Assembly: GCA_028284125.1 (NCBI GenBank)
Contig: JANQSI010000009.1
Coordinates: forward strand, 186,001-250,000
Source of the DNA: Cyclobacteriaceae bacterium
Lineage (GTDB): Bacteria > Bacteroidota > Bacteroidia > Cytophagales > Cyclobacteriaceae
DNA length: 64,000 nucleotides
Direction of reading: 5' to 3'
Of the stretch, positions 55,775 through 64,000 are shown in pieces (position 1 is the stretch's first letter; each line of letters begins with the position of its first letter). The notes below the pieces were generated by a model. It ran no database searches, was not told where the DNA came from, and worked only from the letters and a program-made list of their open reading frames with translations. Position numbers and translations under genes: made by a program.

Positions 55775-56641
55775 CTAGGAATGACCCATCATACGCTCTC
55801 CTTTACGAACGATGTTCTTAGCTTCACGCCCCTTAATCGCACCTAATTTGTTGTCAAGCCAAACGATGGCGCCTGTAGGACACCTTTGGATTGGATCTGA
55901 AGTGCTGTGATTGAGTGCATAGTTGACGACCGGCAAGTTATTTTCCATTACAATGAGGTCGCCAGGAGCATCCAGTGCACATCGGCCACAAGCCGTACAA
56001 GCTACCTCACATTCTTCTAAGATTTCATCACCTGCTTCCAGGTTTTTACAAGCTACCCACAGCTGATGACTGATTGGCTGCAGAGAAAAAAGATCTTTAG
56101 GACAAACTTCCACACAATCACCACAAGCTGTGCATTTCTCTGTATCTACAACTGGTAAGCCATGTTCGTCCATGTGGATGGCGTCAAAGTCACAAACTGA
56201 TTCACAATCGCCGAACCCCAAACATCCCCAGAAACATCCTTTTCCCCCGCCTGATACTAATGAAGCGGCTCTGCATGATTCCATTCCGATATAGGCAGCC
56301 TTGTTTCTTGCAACGTTGGTTCCGCCTGCACAAGCCAATCTTGCTACTTGTTTTTCTTCAGCTCCTGCTGAGACTCCTAGATATTCTGCAATCGATTCTC
56401 TGCCCTCTTCTGAACTTACCGTACATTTTCCGGGTAATGAATCTCCGGTTACTAAAGCCTCCGCAAAAGGCCTGCATCCGGGATATCCGCATGCACCGCA
56501 ATTTGCATGAGGCAGCATTCCTTCTACCACATCTATTCTTGGATCTTCATAGACATACAGTTTTCGGTTCGCAATAACGAGCATCAATGCGAGTACGAGG
56601 GTTAATCCTCCTAGAGCCGATACTGCAATAACTATGGACAT
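55775..56641 (-). CDS. rnfB: Rnf complex subunit RnfB
   Basis: This 288-residue protein has an N-terminal membrane helix (IVIAVSALGGLTLVLALMLVIA) and the RnfB Fe-S domain (HANCGACGYPGCRPFAEAL). Ferredoxin-type clusters follow (CTACGDCVEVCPKDL, and a partial CTACGRC cluster with a later CPTGAI). RnfB takes electrons from ferredoxin and passes them into the membrane complex. It follows the FNR-like gene by 1 bp. Its position after the FNR-like gene rather than at the head of the rnf genes is unusual. Confidence 0.93.
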   Translation of the reverse strand: MSIVIAVSALGGLTLVLALMLVIANRKLYVYEDPRIDVVEGMLPHANCGACGYPGCRPFAEALVTGDSLPGKCTVSSEEGRESIAEYLGVSAGAEEKQVARLACAGGTNVARNKAAYIGMESCRAASLVSGGGKGCFWGCLGFGDCESVCDFDAIHMDEHGLPVVDTEKCTACGDCVEVCPKDLFSLQPISHQLWVACKNLEAGDEILEECEVACTACGRCALDAPGDLIVMENNLPVVNYALNHSTSDPIQRCPTGAIVWLDNKLGAIKGREAKNIVRKGERMMGHS

Positions 56642-56642
56642 T

Positions 56643-57500
56643 TTAATAAACGATCTCCACCCATTTTTTACCAGCTATCAATTCAGCCTTTCTTGTCTTC
56701 CATTCTTTCTTGGACCCTAAAACATTCGAGAATGCATTATCCAATCCCTCACGGACTTTTTCATATCCGGCGACATAGACATATGTATTTAGCACGGAAA
56801 GCATTTGCAAAATCTCTTCAGATCGATCTTCAATGGCTTGATCCAATACGACCGGATCATTCCACAATGGACGCGGACTGAAAGCGTGAATGGCTTCAAA
56901 CGTATCCTGGTCGTAATAATTGGTCAGGTCTCCATCTTCCTCATTGAGATACAGCAATTCCAATCCACTTTTAGCGCCATAAAAAAGCAAGATTCTGCCA
57001 TGAAAATCTTTGACATTTTTATAGATGTGCTTGATAAACGCACGGAATGGAGCTATTCCTGTACCCATTCCTATCAGGATCAAGTTGGCTGATTTGTCTT
57101 CCGGAACTGAGAAAGGCAATGGAAACGGACCTGTGATAGTTATTTCATCGCCTACTTTTTGGTCACACAAATAATTAGAAGCCACTCCATCGTATTGTTC
57201 ACCGCTGAACTCATCCACGTAAAAACATCTTTTCACAAGCATTGTCAGCTTGGTTGTATTTTTTCTTTTCGTCGGAATATCTGCAACACTGTACAATCGA
57301 TGATGAAATGGCGTCCCAAACTCTCCATCCGTTTCCACTAGTACACCGAAGCTCTGATCAATTTCGCATTTGAAATCAGGATGATCGATCTCTAATTGAA
57401 TCTCGCGTACTTCATCAGTATCATCTGGTGTGAGTCGTTTCGTTTTCTTGATAGTGGCTTTGTATTGTGTTCTGGTATCGTAATCTGATAAGTGTGCCAT
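56643..57500 (-). CDS. FNR-like FAD/NAD(P)-binding oxidoreductase inside the rnf operon
   Basis: This 285-residue protein matches plant/bacterial ferredoxin-NADP+ reductases. An N-terminal FAD barrel has RLYSVADIP and the GDEITITGPFPLPF segment. The NAD(P) domain has ILIGMGTGIAPFRAFIKHI, ILLFYGAKSGLELLY, YVYVAGYEKVREGLDNAF, and a C-terminal aromatic Y as the final residue, WVEIVY, typical of FNR. It would link ferredoxin or flavodoxin with NADP(H). It lies between the NqrM-like gene and rnfB in the operon, so it may feed a soluble branch parallel to the ion-pumping Rnf complex. Confidence 0.88.
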   Translation of the reverse strand: MAHLSDYDTRTQYKATIKKTKRLTPDDTDEVREIQLEIDHPDFKCEIDQSFGVLVETDGEFGTPFHHRLYSVADIPTKRKNTTKLTMLVKRCFYVDEFSGEQYDGVASNYLCDQKVGDEITITGPFPLPFSVPEDKSANLILIGMGTGIAPFRAFIKHIYKNVKDFHGRILLFYGAKSGLELLYLNEEDGDLTNYYDQDTFEAIHAFSPRPLWNDPVVLDQAIEDRSEEILQMLSVLNTYVYVAGYEKVREGLDNAFSNVLGSKKEWKTRKAELIAGKKWVEIVY

Positions 57501-57504
57501 TACT

Positions 57505-57699
57505 TTAATGTTTTTCTATTTTCTTCTTTGTTTCACAGGGGGTTGTACATCCGCAACTTCCACAAGTTGATCGTCTTGCCAGCACATCCATGTCTCGGAC
57601 ATGCTCTGAAAAGGTCTTACGCCATAAATGCTGGATCCCGATCCACGCCAACATCATTCCTGTGATTCCTAATATTGCTATGAGGTACTTTTCAATCAT
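57505..57699 (-). CDS. Small membrane-anchored Cys-rich protein (NqrM-like)
   Basis: This 64-residue protein has one N-terminal membrane helix (YLIAILGITGMMLAWIGIQHLW) and a cysteine cluster STCGSCGCTTPC near the C-terminus. That layout matches NqrM-type proteins, which help place iron in the membrane-embedded subunits of Na+-NQR. A similar maturation role for RnfA/RnfE is inferred from its place directly between rnfA (2 bp) and the FNR-like gene (4 bp). Confidence 0.75.
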   Translation of the reverse strand: MIEKYLIAILGITGMMLAWIGIQHLWRKTFSEHVRDMDVLARRSTCGSCGCTTPCETKKKIEKH

Positions 57700-57701
57700 C
57701 T

Positions 57702-58286
57702 TTATTGTGTTCCTAGTCCTGAAAATCCCATAAATGTCAGTGATAAAATCCCAGCAATGACCAAGGTTAGAACGGTTCCTTTTATCACCTTGGGTACTTC
57801 TGCAAATTCCAGTTGTTCCCTAAATCCGGCAATGAGTACCAATGCCAGTGTGAAACCGGCACCTGCCCCCAATGCATAGACAATGCTTTGACCAAAACTG
57901 TAGCCTTTATTCGTTTGAAAAAGCGCTAGACCAAGTATTGCGCAATTGGTTGTTATTAATGGTAAAAAGATCCCTAAAGCCCGAAACAAAGTAGGGCTCA
58001 TTTTCTTAATGAACATTTCTACCAACTGCACGGTTGATGCAATCACCACGATGTAGCTGATCAATTGCAAAAATTCTGCTCCGATGGCCACCAACAATGC
58101 ATGAATGCCAAATGCACACATGGAGCTGATCAACATCACAAAAGTGACTGCTCCACCCATTTTGGTAGCGGTATCCAATTTGCCTGAGACACCAAGGAAC
58201 GGACAAATTCCAAGGAAATAGGCTAAAACGAAATTGTTTACCAGGCTGGCATTAATGAAGATTTGTCCTAAGGATTCCTGATTCAT
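57702..58286 (-). CDS. rnfA: Rnf complex membrane subunit RnfA
   Basis: This 194-residue, six-helix protein carries the RnfA/NqrE signatures: VNNFVLAYFLGICPFLGVSG and, in the second half, LITTNCAILGLALFQ. Each half supplies a cysteine for the intramembrane iron site shared with RnfE. Part of the ion-conducting core. It overlaps rnfE by 4 bp. Confidence 0.95.
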   Translation of the reverse strand: MNQESLGQIFINASLVNNFVLAYFLGICPFLGVSGKLDTATKMGGAVTFVMLISSMCAFGIHALLVAIGAEFLQLISYIVVIASTVQLVEMFIKKMSPTLFRALGIFLPLITTNCAILGLALFQTNKGYSFGQSIVYALGAGAGFTLALVLIAGFREQLEFAEVPKVIKGTVLTLVIAGILSLTFMGFSGLGTQ

Positions 58287-58906
58287 GATGCCTCCTTTCT
58301 TTGTTGAACCAGGTTAAAAATCAATAGCCAGGCGGCTAAAGTGAAAAAGCCACCTGCCGGTAAAATCATCACGATCCATGCCTGGAATCCATCGGGAAAT
58401 AGCTGCAAACCGAAGAAGGTACCATTTCCTAAAATTTCACGAACAGCACCTAAACAGAATAGTGCAAACAAAAACCCAACTCCCATGCCTAAGGCGTCCA
58501 TAATGGATTTGCCCAAATTGTTCTTGGACGCAAATGCTTCTGCCCGACTTAGTATTAGGCAATTCACTACAATCAAGGAGATGAATGCTCCCAAACTCTT
58601 ATGTAAATCCACACTGATTGCCTGGATCGTGTAATCTGTGATAGTGACAAACGTGGCGATGATCAGAATGTAAGAAGCGATCCGAACTTCTTTGGGTATA
58701 AATGATCTTAGGATCGATACAAGGATGTTTGACATTAATAAAACAAAAGCGGTCGCCAGGCCCATTGCAAGTGCATTCTCAGCGGTATTGGAAACAGCAA
58801 GCACCGGACACATCCCGAGCACCTGTACAAACACCGGATTCTCCCTCCAAAGACCTTTGATGAATTCATCCGTTGAGGTAGTCGTATGTGTATTTGATTC
58901 ACTCAT
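58283..58906 (-). CDS. rnfE: Rnf complex membrane subunit RnfE
   Basis: This 207-residue, six-helix paralogue of RnfA has the motifs VQVLGMCPVLAVSNTAENALAMG and LIVVNCLILSRAEAFAS. It forms the inverted-topology partner of RnfA with the shared iron site. It overlaps rnfG by 8 bp and rnfA by 4 bp. Confidence 0.95.
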   Translation of the reverse strand: MSESNTHTTTSTDEFIKGLWRENPVFVQVLGMCPVLAVSNTAENALAMGLATAFVLLMSNILVSILRSFIPKEVRIASYILIIATFVTITDYTIQAISVDLHKSLGAFISLIVVNCLILSRAEAFASKNNLGKSIMDALGMGVGFLFALFCLGAVREILGNGTFFGLQLFPDGFQAWIVMILPAGGFFTLAAWLLIFNLVQQRKEAS

Positions 58907-59561
58907 TGAATTGTGCTATGTTTTGATTGATTATTGGCAACCATTGCTTTGCGCTTTTATCAATAATTTCGGCTATTGCTCTGGATGAAATGGTAGCTCC
59001 TGTGATGCCGTCTACCTCCCAAGCATTTTCCTTCGTACCACTTTTTACAGGAATCACGGAGTTGATCAGATTGGATTTCGTATCATCCAGCGTAACATCT
59101 AGTGCAGTGAAATTGGCCAGGAAGTTTTCGTCCTTTTCAATCTTATCTCCCAGCCCAGGTGTTTCCTTGCTTTCGAGTACATAAAACCCAATGACAATCT
59201 GATTGATCGGGTCGTATCCGTAAAGAATTTTGATAATGTCCGCATAACCTTGGCCACTTGCTTCAATCGCTATGCCTTTGAAATCACCCGCTTCATCATA
59301 TCCTGCATAGATAACCGTTCCTTCCGACTGATCTGTCTGAATAAATTGGCCATCGCTAAAAGAAAACGTTTTTGTCTCGTTTATTCCGGGAAGTACCTTA
59401 AAAATGGCACGCTCCAAAGCTTCAGCACGTAAGCGCTCAACTCTTGGTAAGGTGCCTTCATAGGTCAGCACGATCAGCAACCCGCAAAAAATCCCAATGC
59501 CAACCATTGCGGAGAGCATTTTGGTATTGCTGGTCATCGGTATGGACGCTGGCTCACTCAT
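58899..59561 (-). CDS. rnfG: Rnf complex FMN subunit RnfG
   Basis: This 220-residue protein has one N-terminal membrane helix and a periplasmic FMN-binding domain. The conserved GYADIIKILYGYD and ESKETPGLGDKI are visible, and the flavin attachment motif DGITGATISSRA carries the threonine that bonds FMN. It overlaps rnfD by 4 bp and rnfE by 8 bp. Confidence 0.94.
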   Translation of the reverse strand: MSEPASIPMTSNTKMLSAMVGIGIFCGLLIVLTYEGTLPRVERLRAEALERAIFKVLPGINETKTFSFSDGQFIQTDQSEGTVIYAGYDEAGDFKGIAIEASGQGYADIIKILYGYDPINQIVIGFYVLESKETPGLGDKIEKDENFLANFTALDVTLDDTKSNLINSVIPVKSGTKENAWEVDGITGATISSRAIAEIIDKSAKQWLPIINQNIAQFNE

Positions 59562-60571
59562 GCCGCTTGCGTTTTAGTTCCGTAAACACGATATCGAATC
59601 AACCGATCAATATGTGGTGAAATAGCATTCCCAAGTAGAATGGCATACATCACTCCTTCTGGCAATCCGCCCCAAATACGAATAACAACCACCAAAAGCC
59701 CAATGATGAAGCCATAGAGCCAAACACCCAACGATGTAATCGGAGAAGCAACCATATCAGTCGCCATAAAAACAGCACCCAACATAAGACCGCCTGAAAA
59801 CAGCATGAAAACCGGTGAAGGATATTTTACCGGATCCATCCAATAGAGCAATCCGCTCAAAACAAACACTGTTGCCAGAATAGAAACGGGGATCTGCCAG
59901 TTCATAAACTTTCTTATTACGAGGTACACACCTCCAACCAGAATTAAAATGGCAGATGTCTCACCTGCTGATCCACTAATTAATCCCAATGCTAACTCTG
60001 CGGTATCGGCCGTAACTCCATCAAATTTGAAAGCAGATAATGGCGTGGCACCTGAAGTTCCATCAACAAGAGGTTCCATAAAAGGAAATGCCAGTACGGA
60101 AGAATTGATAGTCGAAAAACGGTCGTCCTGAAAAGCTGAATACCAAGTCGTAATCGCGACTGGAAATGCTGCCTGAAGAACGGCACGTCCTACCAAAGCC
60201 GGATTGAACACATTGTATCCTAAGCCCCCAAAAAGGAACTTTCCCATCCCAATGGCAAAGACCCCACCAACAAATGTCATCCATAGGGGAAAAATGGGTG
60301 GAAGGACTAAACCAAGCAAAATACCCGTGATAACCGCCGACCAATCGCCAATTGTGGTGCTTTTTCGTGAAATTCTGCACAAAACATGCTCAGTAAGCAC
60401 ACACGAGATAACCGCCATTCCAATGACGAATGCCGCATTCAAGCCGAATGAATAAACAGCAAAAATGACTAGCGGTAGCATCGCCAGTACAACATGAAAC
60501 ATGATCTTGTTTGTGCTGATATTTTTAACCAGATGTGGTGAAGTGCTGATATATAACGCTTTCTCTGTCAT
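59558..60571 (-). CDS. rnfD: Rnf complex membrane subunit RnfD
   Basis: This 337-residue membrane protein has about nine helices and the covalent FMN motif DGTSGATPLSAF. Other RnfD signatures are FGGLGYNVFNPALVGRAVL and GAVFMATDMVASPIT. It ends against rnfG with a 4-bp overlap and abuts rnfC with a TGATG junction. Confidence 0.94.
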   Translation of the reverse strand: MTEKALYISTSPHLVKNISTNKIMFHVVLAMLPLVIFAVYSFGLNAAFVIGMAVISCVLTEHVLCRISRKSTTIGDWSAVITGILLGLVLPPIFPLWMTFVGGVFAIGMGKFLFGGLGYNVFNPALVGRAVLQAAFPVAITTWYSAFQDDRFSTINSSVLAFPFMEPLVDGTSGATPLSAFKFDGVTADTAELALGLISGSAGETSAILILVGGVYLVIRKFMNWQIPVSILATVFVLSGLLYWMDPVKYPSPVFMLFSGGLMLGAVFMATDMVASPITSLGVWLYGFIIGLLVVVIRIWGGLPEGVMYAILLGNAISPHIDRLIRYRVYGTKTQAA

Positions 60572-61902
60572 CAGCTGGCATTACGTTTTCTGACGATTGA
60601 TTTGGATAATCTGAAGTATTGTACCAACGGAATGTGTGATGGACACACATACGAACAGGAGCCACATTCAAAGCAGTCCATCAGATTGAATTCGTCAGCC
60701 ATCTCTTCGTAAGCCTCTGACTTGGCAAGTATGCCAAGCTTTGACGGGTTAAGGGAAAGCGGACAAGCATCTACACAAGCCCCACATTTTATGCAAGGAT
60801 AGATCTTACTCGGTCTGCTTACTTGTTTTTTGGTAAAGACAACAATTCCGGAAGTGCCTTTTACAATCGAAATATCCAGATTGGAAACTGCCACACCCAT
60901 CATAGGTCCACCCATGTAGACTTCACTTATTGGTTCCTCTACTCCAACTTGCTCCAACACGTACCGTAATGGCGTTCCAATGGGTATCAGGTAATTTCCT
61001 TTTTTCTTCACTCCAGGACCGGTAATGGTGATCACACGTTCCTGAATCCCGCGTCCATGTGGTAGTAAGCGTCCTATTTCTGCTGTTGTAGCTACATTGA
61101 CCACTAGTGAATTAACATCGATCGGCAAACCTCTGGAAGGTACTTCTTTACCAAGCAGGCTGGTAATGAGCATTTTTTCAGCCCCTTGAGGATATTTAAC
61201 CGGAACCACTTCTACAGAGATCGGTTCATCGGGATTGAGTCGTTCCTTAAGAAAATCTGCGGCATCTTGCTTGTTTGCTTCAATTCCAATGATGCATTTT
61301 TTTGCTTTAGTAGCCTTCAATAAATACTTGATACCCAGAAATATATCATCAGATTGCTCAAGCATAACCCGATGATCTGTTGTGAGATAAGGCTCGCATT
61401 CGATTCCGTTTATAATTAATACTTCACAATGCTTGCCGTCTGGTATTTTGAGTTTTGCATGTGTTGGAAAGGCCGCCCCACCTAACCCAACGATTCCAGC
61501 CTGTTGTATGCCGTTCAATATTTCTTCAGGTGTAGCACTTTCGAGTTCAATAGGTTCTCCTTCCATGACCTCCTGAGTAGATGAAGGTGCAGCTTCGAGA
61601 TAGATACCCGGAACCATTTTTCCTGAAATGGTCGGGACGTTGGCAATCTTATGAATGGTTCCCGTAACCGGTGCATGAAGCGGAACCGATAAGTATCCAT
61701 CTGATTCAGCAAGTAATTGTCCCCTGGCTACCTCCTGTCCTTCAGAGACAATCAGTTTAGATGGTTTTCCAATGTGTTGAACGATCGGCAGAATGATTAA
61801 TGATGGAAACGGAAATTGCTTAATAGGTAGCCCATTTGTGTCATCTTTGTTTTCGGGAGGATGCACACCGTGCTTGAAGGTATTTCTAGTTAGTGTCAGC
61901 AC
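60571..61902 (-). CDS. rnfC: Rnf complex NADH-binding subunit RnfC
   Basis: This 443-residue protein has an N-terminal barrel-sandwich domain (about residues 40-110) and a Rossmann-like NAD/FMN domain with GLGGAAFPTHAKL. An SLBB-like region follows, then two [4Fe-4S] motifs, CIKCGACVDACP near residue 365 and CFECGSCSYVCP near residue 405. It passes electrons to NAD+ at the cytoplasmic side. It is 3 bp after the PFOR gene, so pyruvate oxidation and Rnf share one mRNA. Confidence 0.95.
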   Translation of the reverse strand: MLTLTRNTFKHGVHPPENKDDTNGLPIKQFPFPSLIILPIVQHIGKPSKLIVSEGQEVARGQLLAESDGYLSVPLHAPVTGTIHKIANVPTISGKMVPGIYLEAAPSSTQEVMEGEPIELESATPEEILNGIQQAGIVGLGGAAFPTHAKLKIPDGKHCEVLIINGIECEPYLTTDHRVMLEQSDDIFLGIKYLLKATKAKKCIIGIEANKQDAADFLKERLNPDEPISVEVVPVKYPQGAEKMLITSLLGKEVPSRGLPIDVNSLVVNVATTAEIGRLLPHGRGIQERVITITGPGVKKKGNYLIPIGTPLRYVLEQVGVEEPISEVYMGGPMMGVAVSNLDISIVKGTSGIVVFTKKQVSRPSKIYPCIKCGACVDACPLSLNPSKLGILAKSEAYEEMADEFNLMDCFECGSCSYVCPSHIPLVQYFRLSKSIVRKRNAS

Positions 61903-61905
61903 GGG

Positions 61906-64000
61906 TTAATTGGAATTGGTTTTACTTCCACTTGCCAACTTCATAAGTTTCTTAGCCAATTTATTCACCACTTCTGCTCTGATCTTGGATTCCAGATCAC
62001 TCTCAGGTGTGGCTGGCTGATCACTTACACCCGCCAGATCTTTCAACATGATCCAGAAATCCCTTCGTTCTTCGCAGGATTCGACAATGGGTTTGGCTAC
62101 TAATACACGACTTAAGTGCTGCTTCTGATCTACCGCCCAGATGAATGGGAATTTTCCCTCTCGATCATCTTTCGACATTTCCAGGAACTCATTTAAAAGG
62201 ACCATATTGTCGTTCCATGTGTCTCTTGGTGCTTTACGAAAGTGTTTTCGGAACCTAGCCTCTGTGATTGCAAAATCTGCAAAAGTCATAGGAAGCTCCA
62301 TTGTTTTCTGTACCCCATTTTCGAGGTATTTGAGTTCATAGCTTGGCCAGAGCTTATCCATGGAAGGATTACCACCTAAATCAAAGGCTTCTTTTGCTTT
62401 GACGCTTTCGTCCGGATTGTATTTAAAGACCGGATAAGCACGAGATTCTACTGCCAGCTTCGCCTGGTGTACCCCAAGGTCATCTCCTACTCCGTGTTCC
62501 GGTTGGCACGTGGTGTAAAGATTGAAAAGTGCCGGCCTTTTGGTCATCAAGCCGTCTATGAAACCTTCAATCATTTGGCTAGTGTTAGCCATGGTGGCTT
62601 GGAGCACATAGGTATTACGATGCGCCATTGCTATCAAACCTATTTCCTTTCTCGGTTCAGCTTTTCCTTTCCAGACTTTCCCATACTGAGCCATATCTGA
62701 AACCTGGCCGATGAAGCCTGAAGTACATGCCTGTCCACCGGTATTGGAATAAACCTGCGTATCCACGACGATTACTTTGATCGGTTTACCTGATGCCATC
62801 ATTCTAGACAGGTTTTGGAAACCGATATCGTACATGGCACCATCACCTCCTAATGCAACCACAGGAGGACACAAATGCCACTCTTCATCGGAGAATTGAT
62901 CCCAGTTGAAATACGTAAAGAAGTCATCATGCTCCTCGTGCCGATATTCTCCATTGAGTTCCAATTCTGCTTTGCGAACGGCCTTGAATCCATCTCCCAT
63001 TTTCGCCATGTGGCCTTCAAAAATCCCCATAGCCATGGATGTGGAATCCTGAAACAGATGATTGGCCCATGGGAATGGATATGGGTTATATGGATAAGTA
63101 CTGCCCCAAACCGAAGTACAGCCTGTAGCGTTCGTCATGCCCATCCGAGATCTTCCTTTCCCAGTTGTGCCATCGGTGTATTTCCATTTAAGCTGCTTGA
63201 GTTGAGCCAATAACTGAGTTACTTCTTCCAGCCAATCCTGATCAATCGGCTCCCCTCCTTTTTCTTCTTCGAGTTTGCTGGTGATTCCGGATATGGTCAA
63301 ATCCGAATCATGTGAATCTTTTAGAATCTTGGACAAAGCATCCGTATCACTAATGTTTACTGTCCCAATAAGCTTGGTTTGAATATGGGCTTCCAGTTTT
63401 TTGATAAGTTCATCCAGGTAAGCCACATGCTTTTTGATCCTGGGCTGCATCAACGCTTCTACAGTAGCAACAAATAGGTGTATAACCGTTTTTTCCGAAC
63501 AGCCCAAACATGCACCATCTCCGCTGACAAAATCCAGGTAGGCACTTTTATCGAGCAGGATGGTCTCCAAAGCTCCAATTTTTTCTTCCAGATCGTCGAT
63601 TCGATTGAACTTTTCGGGAGTGGTCGGAAGATCCATCCACAGGTCCCAATCTTTGCGAAGCTTGGCAATCGATCCCTCTGTTTGAATAACAGGTCTTAAT
63701 GCGTCATCATCGCAAACGGCAATGCACTCATTACACCCTTTGCAAGTGTTGGGGTTTATAGTGATACTGAAAAGCCCACCACTGTTGGGAGCTTTTTTCT
63801 CGTGCAGTTCATAGTAAGGACGCGTCAATGCAAACTGGAAATCTCCAAGCTCTTCCCTAAACCAGCCAAACTCCTCCGTCAGCTTTTCATTCTTGTCTTC
63901 TTTGACAAACTGGTCAATTGAATCATGGATCAATTGATTGACAGTAGCCCCGTTAGTCGCTTCCTGAAATTGTTGTCTAACTTTTCCTTCCAGTTTTCGA
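61906..64000 (-). CDS. nifJ: Pyruvate:ferredoxin (flavodoxin) oxidoreductase, C-terminal part, cut by the window edge
   Basis: The frame stays open to the last base (RKLEGKVRQQFQEATNGATV precedes the first in-frame TTG), so the N-terminal 500 or so residues lie outside the window. Seen here: a ferredoxin-type cluster CKGCNECIAVC, cysteines ACLGCSEKT, and the TPP/Mg site GGDGAMYDIGFQNL followed by YSNTGGQACT. The C-terminal domain (GKFPFIWAVDQ) completes it. The enzyme oxidises pyruvate to acetyl-CoA and reduces ferredoxin, which Rnf can then use. It heads the visible rnf/kor operon. Confidence 0.93.
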   Translation of the reverse strand, partial: RKLEGKVRQQFQEATNGATVNQLIHDSIDQFVKEDKNEKLTEEFGWFREELGDFQFALTRPYYELHEKKAPNSGGLFSITINPNTCKGCNECIAVCDDDALRPVIQTEGSIAKLRKDWDLWMDLPTTPEKFNRIDDLEEKIGALETILLDKSAYLDFVSGDGACLGCSEKTVIHLFVATVEALMQPRIKKHVAYLDELIKKLEAHIQTKLIGTVNISDTDALSKILKDSHDSDLTISGITSKLEEEKGGEPIDQDWLEEVTQLLAQLKQLKWKYTDGTTGKGRSRMGMTNATGCTSVWGSTYPYNPYPFPWANHLFQDSTSMAMGIFEGHMAKMGDGFKAVRKAELELNGEYRHEEHDDFFTYFNWDQFSDEEWHLCPPVVALGGDGAMYDIGFQNLSRMMASGKPIKVIVVDTQVYSNTGGQACTSGFIGQVSDMAQYGKVWKGKAEPRKEIGLIAMAHRNTYVLQATMANTSQMIEGFIDGLMTKRPALFNLYTTCQPEHGVGDDLGVHQAKLAVESRAYPVFKYNPDESVKAKEAFDLGGNPSMDKLWPSYELKYLENGVQKTMELPMTFADFAITEARFRKHFRKAPRDTWNDNMVLLNEFLEMSKDDREGKFPFIWAVDQKQHLSRVLVAKPIVESCEERRDFWIMLKDLAGVSDQPATPESDLESKIRAEVVNKLAKKLMKLASGSKTNSN

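Overview
The window looks like a chromosomal segment of a marine-type Bacteroidota, most likely a Cytophagales relative. This is an inference. It rests on FtsX-type ABC permeases paired with PadR regulators, 7TMR-DISM/HisKA_2 kinases, FG-GAP and S8 proteins with Bacteroidota-style signal peptides, TAnnTTTG promoter elements, and AT-rich repeat-filled intergenic DNA. No rRNA, tRNA or CRISPR array was found.

Region 1 (about 1-15.9 kb, visibly AT-richer) is a defence-type island. A tightly packed minus-strand operon starts with dndC, dndD and dndE, the DNA phosphorothioation core. It runs without real gaps into a second module: a HARE-HTH/Mrr nuclease, a PLD-plus-SF2 helicase, a 70-residue protein, a second SMC-like ABC ATPase, a 156-residue protein, a MORC-like GHKL ATPase and a Rossmann/methyltransferase-like protein. 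A truncated cysteine desulfurase (possible DndA) converges on it from the left edge. The DndFGH restriction set and DndB are absent, so this is a Dnd modification core with a different effector module. Behind it sits an unfamiliar three-gene cassette: a calcineurin-like phosphoesterase, a five-helix membrane protein and a 415-residue unknown.

Region 2 (about 16-50.7 kb) is mixed chromosome. It holds a TPR class III nucleotide cyclase, a three-gene envelope operon ending in a trypsin/beta-barrel fusion, three FtsX permeases (two coupled to PadR regulators) and a PadR/CPBP pair. Other genes encode a class C beta-lactamase-fold hydrolase, a lipoprotein alpha/beta hydrolase, DUF1295/DUF2177/DUF427/DUF3750 proteins, GreB, an S8 protease, a TauD-type dioxygenase, a HisKA_2 kinase, a seven-repeat FG-GAP protein, NhaA and SulP. 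Intergenic spaces carry recurring non-coding elements: a short REP-like hairpin (five copies), a roughly 100-bp element (two copies) and heptamer arrays. They occur in the same order at two loci.

Region 3 (50.8 kb to the right edge) is one long minus-strand redox operon. It encodes pyruvate:ferredoxin oxidoreductase (cut by the window edge), RnfCDGEA, an NqrM-like small Cys protein, an FNR-like flavoprotein, RnfB, 2-oxoacid:ferredoxin oxidoreductase KorA and KorB, and a PFOR-derived protein that has lost the TPP motif and gained a C-terminal ferredoxin domain. Together they link 2-oxoacid oxidation, reduced ferredoxin and ion-pumping NAD+ reduction. NhaA and SulP lie directly downstream and could share the ion and bicarbonate economy.
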